The position numbers and the translations under genes are program-made. Source: Bacillota bacterium (GTDB taxonomy: Bacteria; Bacillota; Clostridia; Acetivibrionales; DTU013). Taken from it: a stretch of DNA of 64,000 nt. Of the stretch, positions 8,885 to 18,264 are shown one piece after another. The stretch spans positions 62,001 to 126,000 of the forward strand of contig JAEZCO010000012.1 of the NCBI GenBank assembly GCA_023433505.1, written 5' to 3'. Within the stretch, counting starts at the first letter, position 1. Every line of letters starts with the position of its first letter. The notes beneath the pieces are model-generated. The model had not been told where the DNA came from. It did not search any database and saw nothing but the letters and a program-made list of their open reading frames with translations.

Positions 8885-10096
8885 TCACTTCTTATCCTTC
8901 ATCATAAGAGATCTGACTTTCATAGGAAGACCAAAGAGGTTTATAAAACCTTCTGCATCCTTCTGATTATACACTGCATCCCTGCCGAAAGTGGAAAGCT
9001 CTTCACTGTAAAGCGAGTATTCCGATTTAGCTCCCGCCGGCATGCAATTTCCCTTATAAAGCTTCATCCTTACCGTTCCGGTTACGTTCTGCTGCGTATG
9101 GTCAACAAATGCCGAGAGAGATTCTCTGAGAGGTGTATACCACTGACCGAAATAGACCAGCTCGGCAAATCTCTGGGCAATGATATCCTTGTAGTGCAGG
9201 GTGTCTCTGTCGAGACAGAGCAGTTCCAGCTCTCTGTGGGCAGCATAGAGAATCGTCCCGCCGGGAGTTTCATATACGCCTCTGGATTTCATGCCCACCA
9301 GCCTGTTTTCAACCATATCGATAATACCGATGCCGTTTTCAGCACCGGCTTTATTCAATACCTCTATCATTTTAATGGGTGAATATTCTACTCCGTTTAC
9401 TTTCTTCGGGATTCCCTGTTCGAAATATATCTCAACATAGGAAGCCTTATCGGGAGCTTTCTCGGGAGAAACCATCAGTTTCAGCAGCTTTTCATACTGG
9501 GGTTCATTCCAGGGATTCTCAAGGTCCTGGCCTTCGTGGCTTAAGTGCCAGAGATTCCTGTCCATGCTGTAGTTATCCTTTTTAGACACAGGAATGGGAA
9601 TATTTCTGGCATTGGCATAATCGATGGCGTCTTCTCTGGATTTGATGTCCCAGATCCTCCAGGGGGCGATGATCTTCAAATGCGGGGCAAGGGCTTTCAC
9701 GGTAAGCTCGAAGCGTACCTGATCATTGCCTTTGCCTGTTGCGCCGTGAGCTACGGCTGTGGCGCCTTCCTTCTCAGCGATTTCCACCATTCTCTTTGCA
9801 ATGATAGGCCTTGCAAAGGAGGTACCCAGCAGGTATTTTCCCTCATAAACCGCTCCGGCCTTAAGGGTAGGATAAATAAAATCCGTGATGAATTCCTCTT
9901 TAAGGTCCTCGATGTATATCTTGCTCGCGCCTGTTTTTATGGCTTTTTCATTCAACGGGTCAAGCTCTTCGCCCTGACCCACGTCAGCCGCCATGGCGAT
10001 GACCTCGCAGTCGTAGTTTTCCTTCAGCCAGGGTATAATGATGGAAGTATCCAGACCTCCCGAATATGCAAGTACCACTTTTTCCTTTTGACTCAT
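8885..10096 (-). CDS. argG: Argininosuccinate synthase
   Basis: Condenses citrulline with aspartate using ATP to form argininosuccinate. The 403 residues start with the ATP-binding P-loop AYSGGLDTS (residues 9-17). The family segments GATGKGNDQVRFE and NIPIPVSKKDNYSMDRNLW follow. A GGAGGAAAAG ribosome site precedes the ATG. It is the first gene of an argG-argH operon transcribed away from ruvC, with a sigma-A promoter overlapped by ARG-box-like sites, so repression by ArgR in excess arginine is likely. argF, argB and the other arginine genes are not in this window. Confidence 0.98.
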   Translation of the reverse strand: MSQKEKVVLAYSGGLDTSIIIPWLKENYDCEVIAMAADVGQGEELDPLNEKAIKTGASKIYIEDLKEEFITDFIYPTLKAGAVYEGKYLLGTSFARPIIAKRMVEIAEKEGATAVAHGATGKGNDQVRFELTVKALAPHLKIIAPWRIWDIKSREDAIDYANARNIPIPVSKKDNYSMDRNLWHLSHEGQDLENPWNEPQYEKLLKLMVSPEKAPDKASYVEIYFEQGIPKKVNGVEYSPIKMIEVLNKAGAENGIGIIDMVENRLVGMKSRGVYETPGGTILYAAHRELELLCLDRDTLHYKDIIAQRFAELVYFGQWYTPLRESLSAFVDHTQQNVTGTVRMKLYKGNCMPAGAKSEYSLYSEELSTFGRDAVYNQKDAEGFINLFGLPMKVRSLMMKDKK

Positions 10097-10154
10097 ATCT
10101 TTTCCTCCACAACTGTGCTAAAATTATTAGTATTATTTTACTCAATTAAAAATG

Positions 10155-10204
10155 ATTATACAATACTATGTATAATTATTCAATAAAATTTATAAATATT
10201 CATG
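10155..10204 (-). promoter_or_regulatory. argG promoter with two ARG-box-like sites
   Basis: On the minus strand TTGAAT (10178-10183) and TATAAT (10155-10160) are 17 bases apart. The sequence at 10167-10184, read as ATTGAATAATTATACATA, fits the ArgR operator pattern TNTGAATWWWWATTCANW with one departure and covers the -35. A second similar site (CATGAATATTTATA) lies at about 10191-10204. Two neighbouring boxes on an arginine operon promoter are what ArgR hexamers usually bind. The same region must also hold the ruvC promoter. Confidence 0.75.
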
Positions 10205-10215
10205 GACGGTCAAGA

Positions 10216-10719
10216 ATGATTATTATGGGAATCGACCCTGGATTTGCAATCACGGGGTATGGTATAGTAAAATATGAGGGGAACAAATTTTCGGTAATGG
10301 ATTACGGCGCGGTATTGACAAAAGCTACGACGCCCTTTGCAGAAAGGCTTCTGCAATTGGATGTCCGGCTGGATGAGCTGATAAAGGCCTATAAGCCGGA
10401 GACTATTTCCGTGGAAGAATTGTTTTTTAATAAAAATATAAAAACGGCAATCATGGCGGCTCATGGGAGGGGAACTGCACTGGTGGCTGCGGCCAGGTCC
10501 GGAGCACAGGTATTCGAATATACGCCCCTCCAGGTAAAACAGGCGGTAGTAGGCTACGGCAGAGCGGAGAAGGCGCAGATTCAGCAGATGGTGAAGGCGA
10601 TTCTGAATTTGCCGGAGATACCCAAACCCGATGATGTGGCGGATGCTCTGGCAGTGGCCATATGCCATGGCCATTCCTACAAAATGGGGATGCTGGAAAG
10701 CTTGAACATGAGAAGATAG
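10216..10719 (+). CDS. ruvC: Holliday junction resolvase RuvC
   Basis: Endonuclease that cuts Holliday junctions symmetrically, working with RuvAB. The 167-residue protein has the acidic active-site residues in family positions: GIDPG near the N-terminus, SVEELFF in the middle and DVADALAVAICHGH near the C-terminus. I chose the ATG at 10216 because homologues start just before MGIDPG; an upstream ATG at 10168 adds 16 residues of AT-rich sequence inside the argG promoter. It heads a ruvC-ruvA-ruvB cluster. No LexA box is visible before it. Confidence 0.96.
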   Translation: MIIMGIDPGFAITGYGIVKYEGNKFSVMDYGAVLTKATTPFAERLLQLDVRLDELIKAYKPETISVEELFFNKNIKTAIMAAHGRGTALVAAARSGAQVFEYTPLQVKQAVVGYGRAEKAQIQQMVKAILNLPEIPKPDDVADALAVAICHGHSYKMGMLESLNMRR

Positions 10720-10743
10720 AACAGATCCGGGAGGATAATAAAG

Positions 10744-11352
10744 ATGTATGCCTATATAAAAGGAACCCTTGCTTACAAGCATAATGATTACATCGTGGTA
10801 GAAGCAAATGGCGTGGGCTATAAGATCAATACTTCGCTGAGTACCATAGAATCTGCTGGGCCTGACGGCTCTGACGTAAAGGTATTCACTCACCTGTATG
10901 TCCGTGAGGATATAATGAGCCTGTATGGCTTTATTTCACAGGAGGAGCTTGGTATGTTCGAGCTTCTCATCACTGTTTCGGGGGTAGGCCCCAAGGCTGC
11001 AATCTCCATGATATCGGCAATCTCCCCCTCAAAATTCGGTCTTGCAGTTATTACCGATGACGCGAAAACGTTGACAAGAGCCCAGGGAGTAGGCAGCAAA
11101 ATGGCTCAAAGGATAATATTGGATCTGAAGGATAAGATTAAAAAGGAACAGCTTGCAGCCGTATCCGGAACGATGAAGGAGCAGCCGGCATCGGATGCAC
11201 GCAGCGGCTCAAAGGCTTCGGAAGCTGTAAGCGCATTGATGGTTCTGGGATATACGGCTGTAGAAGCCAGCAGGGCTGTTTCGGCAGTGTATTCCGACGA
11301 CATGGACCTGGAAACTGTCATTAAAAGTTCACTGAAGAGCCTGGTGAGATAA
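10744..11352 (+). CDS. ruvA: Holliday junction DNA helicase subunit RuvA
   Basis: Binds Holliday junctions as a tetramer and loads RuvB. The 202 residues start MYAYIKGTLAYK. Domain I (OB fold) fills about residues 1-60. The helix-hairpin-helix regions follow (LLITVSGVGPKAAISMIS and TRAQGVGSKMAQRIILDL). A flexible linker precedes the C-terminal RuvB-binding helices (ASEAVSALMVLGYTAVEASRAV). A GGGAGGATAATAAAG ribosome site precedes the ATG, 24 bases after ruvC. Confidence 0.97.
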   Translation: MYAYIKGTLAYKHNDYIVVEANGVGYKINTSLSTIESAGPDGSDVKVFTHLYVREDIMSLYGFISQEELGMFELLITVSGVGPKAAISMISAISPSKFGLAVITDDAKTLTRAQGVGSKMAQRIILDLKDKIKKEQLAAVSGTMKEQPASDARSGSKASEAVSALMVLGYTAVEASRAVSAVYSDDMDLETVIKSSLKSLVR

Positions 11353-11508
11353 GAACATAAGAGGCAGGTTTTCTTGTGTTTGCTCATATGTTTTGCTGCA
11401 GTTGGCAACTTGCCGGATCGCTGGATAAATAAAAGGGAATGGCACACATGATCCGTCCCCCTGTGTCTTATGCCGCAAACAAATTCGAATTACGGAGGAA
11501 GAAGTCTA

Positions 11509-12501
11509 ATGGAAGAGGAAAGGCTCGTATGCAGCGAGGTTGGCTTGGAGGATATAGACGAAACCAGTCTGAGGCCAAGAAAATTCAATGAATATATCGG
11601 ACAGATGAAAGTAAAGGAAAACCTTTCTGTGTTCATAGAGGCGGCCAAAAGAAGAAAAGAAGCGCTTGACCACGTGCTGCTTTACGGCCCTCCCGGTCTG
11701 GGCAAAACTACGCTGGCAGGAATCATAGCCTCCGAATTGGGCGTAAATCTCAGGGTGACCTCGGGGCCGGCGATTGAAAAGCCCGGCGACCTGGCGGCCA
11801 TATTGACCAACCTTGGCAGCTTTGACGTGCTTTTCATTGATGAGATACACCGTCTCAACCGGAGTGTCGAAGAGATTTTATATCCGGCCATGGAGGATTA
11901 TGCGCTGGACATCATCATCGGAAAAGGTCCCAGCGCCAGGTCCATCAGGCTTGACCTTCCCAAATTCACATTGATCGGCGCTACTACAAGGGCAGGTTTG
12001 CTGACTTCACCGCTGAGAGACAGATTCGGCGTAATCAACAGGCTGGAAATGTATACCCACGATGAACTCAAGCTAATAGTAAAAAGATCTTCGGGCATTC
12101 TAAATATTGAAATCGATGAAGACGGCGCAGGAGAAATTGCCAGGCGTTCGCGCGGTACGCCGAGAATAGCAAACCGTTTGCTGAAAAGAGTGAGAGACTT
12201 TGCCCAGGTAAAGGCAAAAGGTGTGATTGATGTGAGGGTAGCCAGAATGGCTCTTGATGCCCTTGAAATAGATAATATCGGTTTGGACGGCGTGGATAGG
12301 ACGATGCTTCTCAGTATCATCGACAAGTTTGCCGGCGGACCTGTGGGGCTTGACACACTGGCTGCCTGTATAGGCGAAGAAACTGAGACCATCGAGGATG
12401 TCTATGAGCCCTATCTTCTGCAGCTGGGCTTTATAAACAAGACACCCCGGGGCAGAATGGCGACCAAGCTGGCTTATGACCACTTCGGGCTTGAAATGTG
12501 A
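11509..12501 (+). CDS. ruvB: Holliday junction DNA helicase motor RuvB
   Basis: AAA+ motor that drives branch migration. The 330-residue protein has Walker A GPPGLGKTT, Walker B LFIDEIHRL, sensor 1 IGATTRAG, the arginine-finger region SPLRDRFG and a C-terminal winged helix (FINKTPRGRMATKLAYDHF). The ATG at 11509 is preceded by ACGGAGGAAG and matches the family N-terminus; the ATG at 11470 has no ribosome site. About 156 bases separate it from ruvA, without a clear terminator. Confidence 0.97.
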   Translation: MEEERLVCSEVGLEDIDETSLRPRKFNEYIGQMKVKENLSVFIEAAKRRKEALDHVLLYGPPGLGKTTLAGIIASELGVNLRVTSGPAIEKPGDLAAILTNLGSFDVLFIDEIHRLNRSVEEILYPAMEDYALDIIIGKGPSARSIRLDLPKFTLIGATTRAGLLTSPLRDRFGVINRLEMYTHDELKLIVKRSSGILNIEIDEDGAGEIARRSRGTPRIANRLLKRVRDFAQVKAKGVIDVRVARMALDALEIDNIGLDGVDRTMLLSIIDKFAGGPVGLDTLAACIGEETETIEDVYEPYLLQLGFINKTPRGRMATKLAYDHFGLEM

Positions 12502-12577
12502 GGGATACGCCCTGGCAAATGTAAGGGCAAAGAGGCTCAGAGAATGACCCTCCCTGACATGAGAAAGGTTATAGATT

Positions 12578-13090
12578 ATGAAAGTATTAATGCACATGTG
12601 TTGTGCCCCATGCTCCGTATATCCGGCAGAGACGCTGCTGGCAGAAGGCTGTCAGCTTGAGGGATTGTTTTACAACCCCAATATTCACCCAATAGAGGAG
12701 TATGAAAGACGCAAGGAAAATGTTCGGATATATTCGGATATCAAGAGCTTTAAAGTAAACTATATAGAGGATTTCAGGCAAAAGGAATGGGAGAGCTTCG
12801 AGGGACAGGAGCCTGCCAGATGTACCATGTGCTATGACATCAGAATGGATAAGGCTGCGTCCTATGCGGCAGCTAATGGGTTTGACGCTTTCACCACTTC
12901 GCTTCTTGTGAGTCCTTATCAAAAACACGAGCTTATCCGGGAAATCGGTGAAAAATATGCCGAAAAATATGGAGTGAAATTTCTTTACATGGATTTCCGC
13001 CCCGGCTTCCGCCAGGGGCAGCAGCAGGCTAAAGAGCTGGGGCTGTATAGACAAAAATACTGCGGCTGCATCAAATCTCTAAGGGTATAG
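12578..13090 (+). CDS. queH: Epoxyqueuosine reductase QueH
   Basis: Reduces epoxyqueuosine to queuosine in tRNA wobble position 34. QueH is the DUF208 family, a non-homologous replacement for cobalamin-dependent QueG. The 170 residues carry the metal/cluster cysteines: HMCCAPCSVY near the N-terminus, ARCTMCYDIRM in the middle and the C-terminal QKYCGCIKS; the DFRPGF motif is also present. It lies 76 bases after ruvB on the same strand. No other queuosine gene is in the window. Confidence 0.95.
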   Translation: MKVLMHMCCAPCSVYPAETLLAEGCQLEGLFYNPNIHPIEEYERRKENVRIYSDIKSFKVNYIEDFRQKEWESFEGQEPARCTMCYDIRMDKAASYAAANGFDAFTTSLLVSPYQKHELIREIGEKYAEKYGVKFLYMDFRPGFRQGQQQAKELGLYRQKYCGCIKSLRV

Positions 13091-13259
13091 CGACATTGCC
13101 CCGTGCATAAAGGGCAAGGGACTCCTCCGGTTTGCCGTACTTTTCTGCAAAAGGCCTTTCAGGATAACATTTCGAATAGGTTACAAAATGGTTAAAAGAA
13201 TATAAAAAGGGTTTAAAATGTCGAAATAATACTATAGGATAGAAATAGTGAGGTATGAC

Positions 13260-14981
13260 ATGAAAAGATTATTGGCCGCTGCATTGATGCTTGCCGTATT
13301 GACGGCGACAGCGGCAGGAAGCGCTCTGGCGCAGACAAACGCAGCAAAAGCCGCAACGGGCTTCTTAAAGGATGTTACCTATAAAGTTGAGAATTCCAGT
13401 GAAATTGTAGAAATGACCCTTGTCGATTATTCTGATTACAGCGTTATGCGGTTATCCAATCCCGAGAGAATCGTCATCGATATATTCAATGCCGCAGCCC
13501 CAGGGAAGCAGCAGTTGGTCCCGGCGGACGGACCTGTGATCAATTCAGTAAGGTATGCGCAGTTCGACCCCTACACAGCGAGGGTTGTCCTTAATGTTAA
13601 CGGAACTGCAGAGTGTGGAATCGAAAAGACTGGGAGCGGCTTGCGGCTGTATATTGGAGATAAACCCGACGGCAGTGATGAAAACCCGGAGAACTCTGAT
13701 AATGGAGCTACCCCGGACGACGATAATACGTCCGGCAGCAGTAAAGCAGTCGCTGCTAAGAAGCTTTCTGTAAGCAAATATTTTACTGTAGAATTCAACC
13801 CAAAGGGAAATACCGAGGAAGTAGCCATATTGCTGAGCAATTACAGCAAATACGCCATAAAGCGGATGACAGACCCGGACAGACTGGTTATCGACATACC
13901 CAACTCCAAATATACGGGCAAGGATCAGAAAATAATTACAAACGGAGTCCTGATACAATCGGTCCGGTATTCCCAGTTAACAACCAAAACGTCCAGAATT
14001 GTGCTTGATTTAAACAACCAATCCCAGTATTCCGTCAAGGAATCAAAAGGAAAGCTGCTGCTGACCCTTGCAAAGCCCGCGTATAAAAACATGCTGTATC
14101 ATAATAGCGCAGACAGGGTGTACCTGGCGTTAAAAGGTGCGAAGCTCACCAGCGGCGACGAATTTCTCAAGAAGCTATACACGGAAAAGCAGGATAACCA
14201 GGGCAAAAGATATGTCATCACGTTTCCCTCCTCCCAGGCGAATCTTGGAGAAGGAAAGCTGGTGATCAATGACGGGTATATAAATTCAATCGAGGTAAAA
14301 AGCAATGCGGCCAATAAAACTACATCCATCACTTTTCTTGCCGCCAAGAAGCTTTCGTATCTGGTATTTACAAAAACAAATCCGGAGGATACGGCAATTA
14401 CCGTATTGAGCCCGGCCACCAAGGCCGACAAGCTGGTAGTCATAGATCCGGGACACGGTGGGCAGATGCCTGGGGCTATTTTCAAAGGCCTGTATGAAAA
14501 GGAGCTTAACCTTGATATTGCAACCCGGGTGAACAAGCTTCTTGAAAAAAAGAAGGTCAAAACTTATATGCTCAGGGAAGATGACAGCTATGTAGCCAAT
14601 TACGAAAGGGCATATATTGCAAACAAGCTCAATGCTTCTTTATATTTGGGCATACATAACAATGCAATGGACGATTCCGACTTCAGCGGCACTATGACGC
14701 TCTATTATCCGCCAAAGGCCGGAGCCAAAGGCTTTACTTCCAAAAGCTTTGCAGGTATTGTTCAGCGCAGGCTTTTAGGCAGCCTTGGGACCGTAGACAG
14801 AAAAATACTTGAAAGGCCCAATCTGGTTGTTTTAAAGGCTACGGCAATGCCGGCGGTGATTGCCGAGGTGGCCTTCATGACCAACAGCCGGGACAGAAAT
14901 AATCTGGCAAGCGCCACCTTCAGGCAAAAGGCGGCACAGGCCCTCTGTGACTCCGTTATTGAGGCTTTAGGCAAAAAATAA
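13260..14981 (+). CDS. AMIN-domain N-acetylmuramoyl-L-alanine amidase
   Basis: Secreted cell-wall hydrolase of 573 residues that cleaves the amide bond between MurNAc and the stem peptide. It has an N-terminal signal peptide (MKRLLAAALMLAVLTATAAG), two AMIN-like beta repeats (about residues 35-135 and 165-270, both with the VRYxQ motif) and a C-terminal Amidase_3 domain. The zinc ligands sit in VVIDPGHGGQ, YEKELNLD and GIHNNAMD, and the catalytic glutamate in AEVAFMTN. The linker around residues 138-160 is acidic and Asp/Asn-rich. The start is the ATG at 13260 after AGTGAGG. AMIN repeats usually target septal peptidoglycan or pili. Confidence 0.93.
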   Translation: MKRLLAAALMLAVLTATAAGSALAQTNAAKAATGFLKDVTYKVENSSEIVEMTLVDYSDYSVMRLSNPERIVIDIFNAAAPGKQQLVPADGPVINSVRYAQFDPYTARVVLNVNGTAECGIEKTGSGLRLYIGDKPDGSDENPENSDNGATPDDDNTSGSSKAVAAKKLSVSKYFTVEFNPKGNTEEVAILLSNYSKYAIKRMTDPDRLVIDIPNSKYTGKDQKIITNGVLIQSVRYSQLTTKTSRIVLDLNNQSQYSVKESKGKLLLTLAKPAYKNMLYHNSADRVYLALKGAKLTSGDEFLKKLYTEKQDNQGKRYVITFPSSQANLGEGKLVINDGYINSIEVKSNAANKTTSITFLAAKKLSYLVFTKTNPEDTAITVLSPATKADKLVVIDPGHGGQMPGAIFKGLYEKELNLDIATRVNKLLEKKKVKTYMLREDDSYVANYERAYIANKLNASLYLGIHNNAMDDSDFSGTMTLYYPPKAGAKGFTSKSFAGIVQRRLLGSLGTVDRKILERPNLVVLKATAMPAVIAEVAFMTNSRDRNNLASATFRQKAAQALCDSVIEALGKK

Positions 14982-15050
14982 ATGGGGCCGCAGGGTATTG
15001 GCAGTTTTCGCGGGAGCGTCTGCGTGCATAAAATAATTTATAAAAATCGA

Positions 15051-15093
15051 TAAAAAAAACCGGTGGAATTTATATATTCTACTGATTTTTTTA
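15051..15093 (+). terminator. Terminator after the amidase gene
   Basis: An imperfect stem with G-U pairs links GGTGGAAT to ATTCTACT, flanked by an A run before it and a run of seven T after it. This is a bidirectional-looking terminator between the amidase and the GerMN gene. Confidence 0.6.
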
Positions 15094-15191
15094 TTACCGG
15101 GCTTATGATAACATTAAACTGCGGGAAATAATAAATACCTTCAAAGTTGTCTATAATTATTATGAATAATATGGTAATTATGGAGGATAAC

Positions 15192-16262
15192 ATGAAGAGG
15201 TGTTTGGCTTTATTGACAGCGGTAGCCTTTGTGATGCTTTTAGCAGGTTGTACTCTCCCGACAGGCACAAAGGGTGTAGCCGGTGAGACAGAGAAAATCA
15301 GCGAAACGGAAGGTACTACGGTACCGGGTGAATCCGTCCTTAGCAAGGTAACGGATCCGGTAAGCAGCAATACGGATAAAAATGCTGATGTATCGGAAAA
15401 TGCGTTGATGATGCCCATAACATTGTATTATCAAGATGTTGACGGATATCTGATACCGATGACCAGATGGGTGGATAAACAGACCGGCATCGCAAAAGCG
15501 GCGGTAAATGGCCTGACCGACAGTGCCATAACCAGGGAGGAACTGCAGTATTATGGCGTCTACCCTGTACTGCCGGCGGATACGGAAGTTATGGGCATGA
15601 CTATCAAGGACGGAATTGCAGTAGTTGATTTTAACAACAAGCTGCTTGAATATGAAAGCAAGGACATTGAAAGAAGCATAGTTGCATCGCTGGTATATAC
15701 GCTGACGGAATTTCCCACCATCAGCAGCGTAAAGCTTCAGGTTAACGGGAAGGCGCTTGATACGATGAAGTATGGTACCAATGTATCCGGATTGTTGAGC
15801 AGAAGCAATATACCCATCAACAGCAAGCTGGAGAAAGGTGCAAAAAAAGCCGAGATTTTTTATTTCAAACGGTCAAATGAGGGTTTTACCTATCTTTTGC
15901 CGGTTTCATTTGAAATAAAGGGGAACGAGGAAATAACGCCCGCATTGCTTGTAAAGCAGCTGCTGCTGGAAAAGCCGGACCCCAATTTGATCTCGGAAAT
16001 GCCGGCGGGAGCTGAGCTTATCAGCTGTGCAAATAGAAGCGGCGTAATGGTCATGGATTTTAATGAAAAATTCCTTGAATACGGGGGAAATTCCCGTGAG
16101 GAAGGCTTGTTAAAGCAACTGGTCTATACTGCAAGGCAAAGTACGGGGATCAGCAAGGTGAAATTGACCATTAACGGGGAAGCGGCCCAATTGCCCGAAG
16201 GGACTGACATCTCCTCAGGAATCGCCATTCCCAGGACGATTAACGACATTATTGACAGATGA
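15192..16262 (+). CDS. GerMN-domain lipoprotein
   Basis: Surface lipoprotein of 356 residues with signal peptide and lipobox LLAGC (cysteine at about residue 20), a Ser/Thr/Glu-rich linker, and two GerMN domains (roughly residues 80-195 and 220-345). Each repeat has the internal pattern KDGIAVVDFNNKLLEY or RSGVMVMDFNEKFLEY. In Bacillus, GerM is needed for spore morphogenesis and germination; a vegetative cell-wall role is also possible next to the amidase. The ATG follows ATGGAGGATAAC. The stop codon overlaps the next reading frame. Confidence 0.9.
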   Translation: MKRCLALLTAVAFVMLLAGCTLPTGTKGVAGETEKISETEGTTVPGESVLSKVTDPVSSNTDKNADVSENALMMPITLYYQDVDGYLIPMTRWVDKQTGIAKAAVNGLTDSAITREELQYYGVYPVLPADTEVMGMTIKDGIAVVDFNNKLLEYESKDIERSIVASLVYTLTEFPTISSVKLQVNGKALDTMKYGTNVSGLLSRSNIPINSKLEKGAKKAEIFYFKRSNEGFTYLLPVSFEIKGNEEITPALLVKQLLLEKPDPNLISEMPAGAELISCANRSGVMVMDFNEKFLEYGGNSREEGLLKQLVYTARQSTGISKVKLTINGEAAQLPEGTDISSGIAIPRTINDIIDR

Positions 16263-16309
16263 CAGAGACTGCGGTAATATTTGCAGCAGTATCAAAGGAT
16301 GGTTTGAAT

Positions 16310-17032
16310 TTGAGAAACGATTTGAGAAAAAACAATGAATTGAGGCCCTTCAAAATAACAAGGAATTACCTGAAGCATGCAGAAGGCTCGGTTTTAATAG
16401 AGATGGGCGAAACCAGGGTAATATGTACCGCATCGATTGATGAAAGTGTTCCGCCCTTTAAGAAGAACACGGGAGAAGGCTGGGTAACTGCGGAATATTC
16501 CATGTTGCCCAGAGCCACTTTGACCAGAAACAGCAGAGATATCAGCAAGCTTAAATTGAACGGAAGAAGTCAGGAAATACAAAGGCTGATAGGGCGTTCC
16601 TTGAGGTCGGTGGTCAATATGAAGCTGCTGGGGGAAAGGCAGATCATTATCGATTGCGACGTAATACAGGCAGACGGAGGGACCAGGACAGCGTCCATCA
16701 CCGGTGCTTTTGTAGCCTTGGTGGATGCGTGCAGGTACCTTTTGGAGAAAGGCTTGATTGAAAAGCTGCCGGTTTCAGACTTTTTGGCTGCGGTCAGCGT
16801 AGGTATGGTTGGAAATGATGTACTGCTGGATTTGAACTATGAAGAGGACTCCAATGCCGTTGTGGACATGAATGTAGTAATGACCAGCGACGGCAGATTT
16901 ATAGAAATACAGGCAACGGGCGAGCAGTCGCCGTACAGCCGGCAGCAGTTCAACGGATTGCTTGATCTGGCGGGCATGGGGATTGAGAAACTGATCGGCT
17001 TGCAAAAAAATCTGCTCGGCGAGCTGAGATAA
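16310..17032 (+). CDS. rph: Ribonuclease PH
   Basis: Phosphate-dependent 3'-5' exoribonuclease that trims tRNA 3' ends. The 240 residues include ITRNYLKHAEGSVLIEMGET, the GWVTAEYSMLPRAT segment, IGRSLRSVV, and DCDVIQADGGTRTASITGAF at the phosphate/active site. The TTG at 16310 fits the family N-terminus (MRNDLRKNNELRP) and follows AAAGGATGG. An ATG at 16259 overlaps the previous stop codon but adds 17 residues atypical of the family. It starts an rph-rdgB-yfcE-like run just before tRNA genes. Confidence 0.96.
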   Translation: MRNDLRKNNELRPFKITRNYLKHAEGSVLIEMGETRVICTASIDESVPPFKKNTGEGWVTAEYSMLPRATLTRNSRDISKLKLNGRSQEIQRLIGRSLRSVVNMKLLGERQIIIDCDVIQADGGTRTASITGAFVALVDACRYLLEKGLIEKLPVSDFLAAVSVGMVGNDVLLDLNYEEDSNAVVDMNVVMTSDGRFIEIQATGEQSPYSRQQFNGLLDLAGMGIEKLIGLQKNLLGELR

Positions 17033-17048
17033 AAAAGCAAGGGGAGAA

Positions 17049-17678
17049 ATGCAGAGAATGATGAGGTTTATTGCAGCCACCGGAAATAAGGGCAAGCTCA
17101 AGGAAATCAAGGAGATCCTGGGTTCTTTCCCCTGGGAGATTATTTCAATGGGGGATGCCGGAATACAGGATGAAATCGAAGAAACAGGCAAAACCTTTGA
17201 AGAGAATGCATTAATTAAAGCAGGCTATATCGCGGGAATTACGAAAGAGGTTGTGATGGCGGATGATTCCGGCCTTGAGGTTGACTATCTCAATGGAGAG
17301 CCTGGGATTTATTCTGCCAGATTTGCCGGTGAAGGCGCCAGTGACGGGGACAAAAACAAGAAAATTTTGAGGCTGCTGGAGGGAGTGCCCTTTGAGAAAA
17401 GGACCGCCAGATTTGTTTGTGCCGTCGCTGTAATTTTTCCTGATGGAGAAAGCTTTACGGTGAGAGGGACCTGTGAGGGATATATCGGGGAAAAGCCGGT
17501 GGGGACCAATGGCTTCGGCTATGATCCGCTTTTTTATATGCCGGAATATCAGAAGACAATGGCAGAAATGGATATAGAGACGAAAAACAGGATAAGCCAC
17601 AGGGGCAAAGCCTTAAGAGCGATGGCAGAAGAGTTGAAAAGTAGAAATAGGACTGAATTTTGCAGCAATGGATTGTGA
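17049..17678 (+). CDS. rdgB: XTP/dITP diphosphatase (RdgB/HAM1 family)
   Basis: House-cleaning enzyme that hydrolyses non-canonical purine triphosphates (dITP, XTP) to monophosphates, keeping them out of DNA. The 209 residues have the family motifs FIAATGNKGKLKEI at the N-terminus, ETGKTFEENALIKA, VMADDSGLEVDYLNGEPGIY, GTNGFGYDPLFY and NRISHRGKAL. Three in-frame ATGs lie at 17049, 17058 and 17061; the GGGGAG ribosome site suits the second or third slightly better. It is coupled to rph (16 bases apart), a common arrangement in Firmicutes. Confidence 0.95.
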   Translation: MQRMMRFIAATGNKGKLKEIKEILGSFPWEIISMGDAGIQDEIEETGKTFEENALIKAGYIAGITKEVVMADDSGLEVDYLNGEPGIYSARFAGEGASDGDKNKKILRLLEGVPFEKRTARFVCAVAVIFPDGESFTVRGTCEGYIGEKPVGTNGFGYDPLFYMPEYQKTMAEMDIETKNRISHRGKALRAMAEELKSRNRTEFCSNGL

Positions 17679-17698
17679 CGTAAAAAATGGGGGTTGTT

Positions 17699-18178
17699 AT
17701 GAAGATTTTGGTTTTAAGCGACACACATGGCGATACGAATAAAGCTGAAGAGGCTATAAGAAATAATAGGGAAGTAAATCTGATCATCCATCTCGGTGAT
17801 TATTTCAGGGACGCTCAGAAGCTGTCGGCCATGTTTCCCGAGATTCCTATGGAATACATATATGGAAACAGCGACTTTATGATAGAGGATGTACCAGCCG
17901 AAAAAATGCTTGAAATCGACGGCAAACGCATTTTCATAACCCATGGACACCGGTACTCGGTGAAATGGGACTATGACAAGCTTTACAGGAAGGCAGAGGA
18001 ATTGAATGTAGACCTGCTGCTTTTTGGGCATACCCATGTTGCCGACCTGATTGAAAAGGAAAAGTATTGCGTTCTAAATCCGGGAAGCACCAGCGACCCC
18101 CGGGACGATTCCAATGAATCCTATGCAATCATTGAAATCGTCAATGGCAGGATCGTGCCCAGACTGTGCTACTTTTAG
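17699..18178 (+). CDS. YfcE/MJ0936-type metallophosphoesterase
   Basis: Small cytoplasmic calcineurin-like phosphodiesterase of 159 residues. The dinuclear metal ligands are in the usual order: SDTHGD (residues 7-12), HLGDY, GNSDF, THGHRYSV and LFGHTHVA. Family members hydrolyse small phosphodiesters in vitro; the physiological substrate is generally unknown. The ATG at 17699 gives the family start MKILVLSDTHG; an ATG four codons earlier is also possible. It follows the diphosphatase gene by about 20 bases. Confidence 0.93.
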   Translation: MKILVLSDTHGDTNKAEEAIRNNREVNLIIHLGDYFRDAQKLSAMFPEIPMEYIYGNSDFMIEDVPAEKMLEIDGKRIFITHGHRYSVKWDYDKLYRKAEELNVDLLLFGHTHVADLIEKEKYCVLNPGSTSDPRDDSNESYAIIEIVNGRIVPRLCYF

Positions 18179-18217
18179 CGCCCAGTTATTTACAGTAAAA
18201 TGAAATGAATCTCGGGA

Positions 18218-18246
18218 TTGACAAACATGGGGGCCCATTGTATAAT
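18218..18246 (+). promoter_or_regulatory. tRNA operon promoter
   Basis: Consensus sigma-A promoter: TTGACA (18218-18223), 17-base spacer, TATAAT (18241-18246). It starts transcription just before tRNA-Gly. Confidence 0.9.
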
Positions 18247-18264
18247 ATTCAAGCAGGTAAACGT

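Noticed and set aside
10097..10215. T-box or riboswitch before argG
   Set aside because: The leader is too short (about 60 bases) and has no specifier or terminator stem; ARG boxes explain control.
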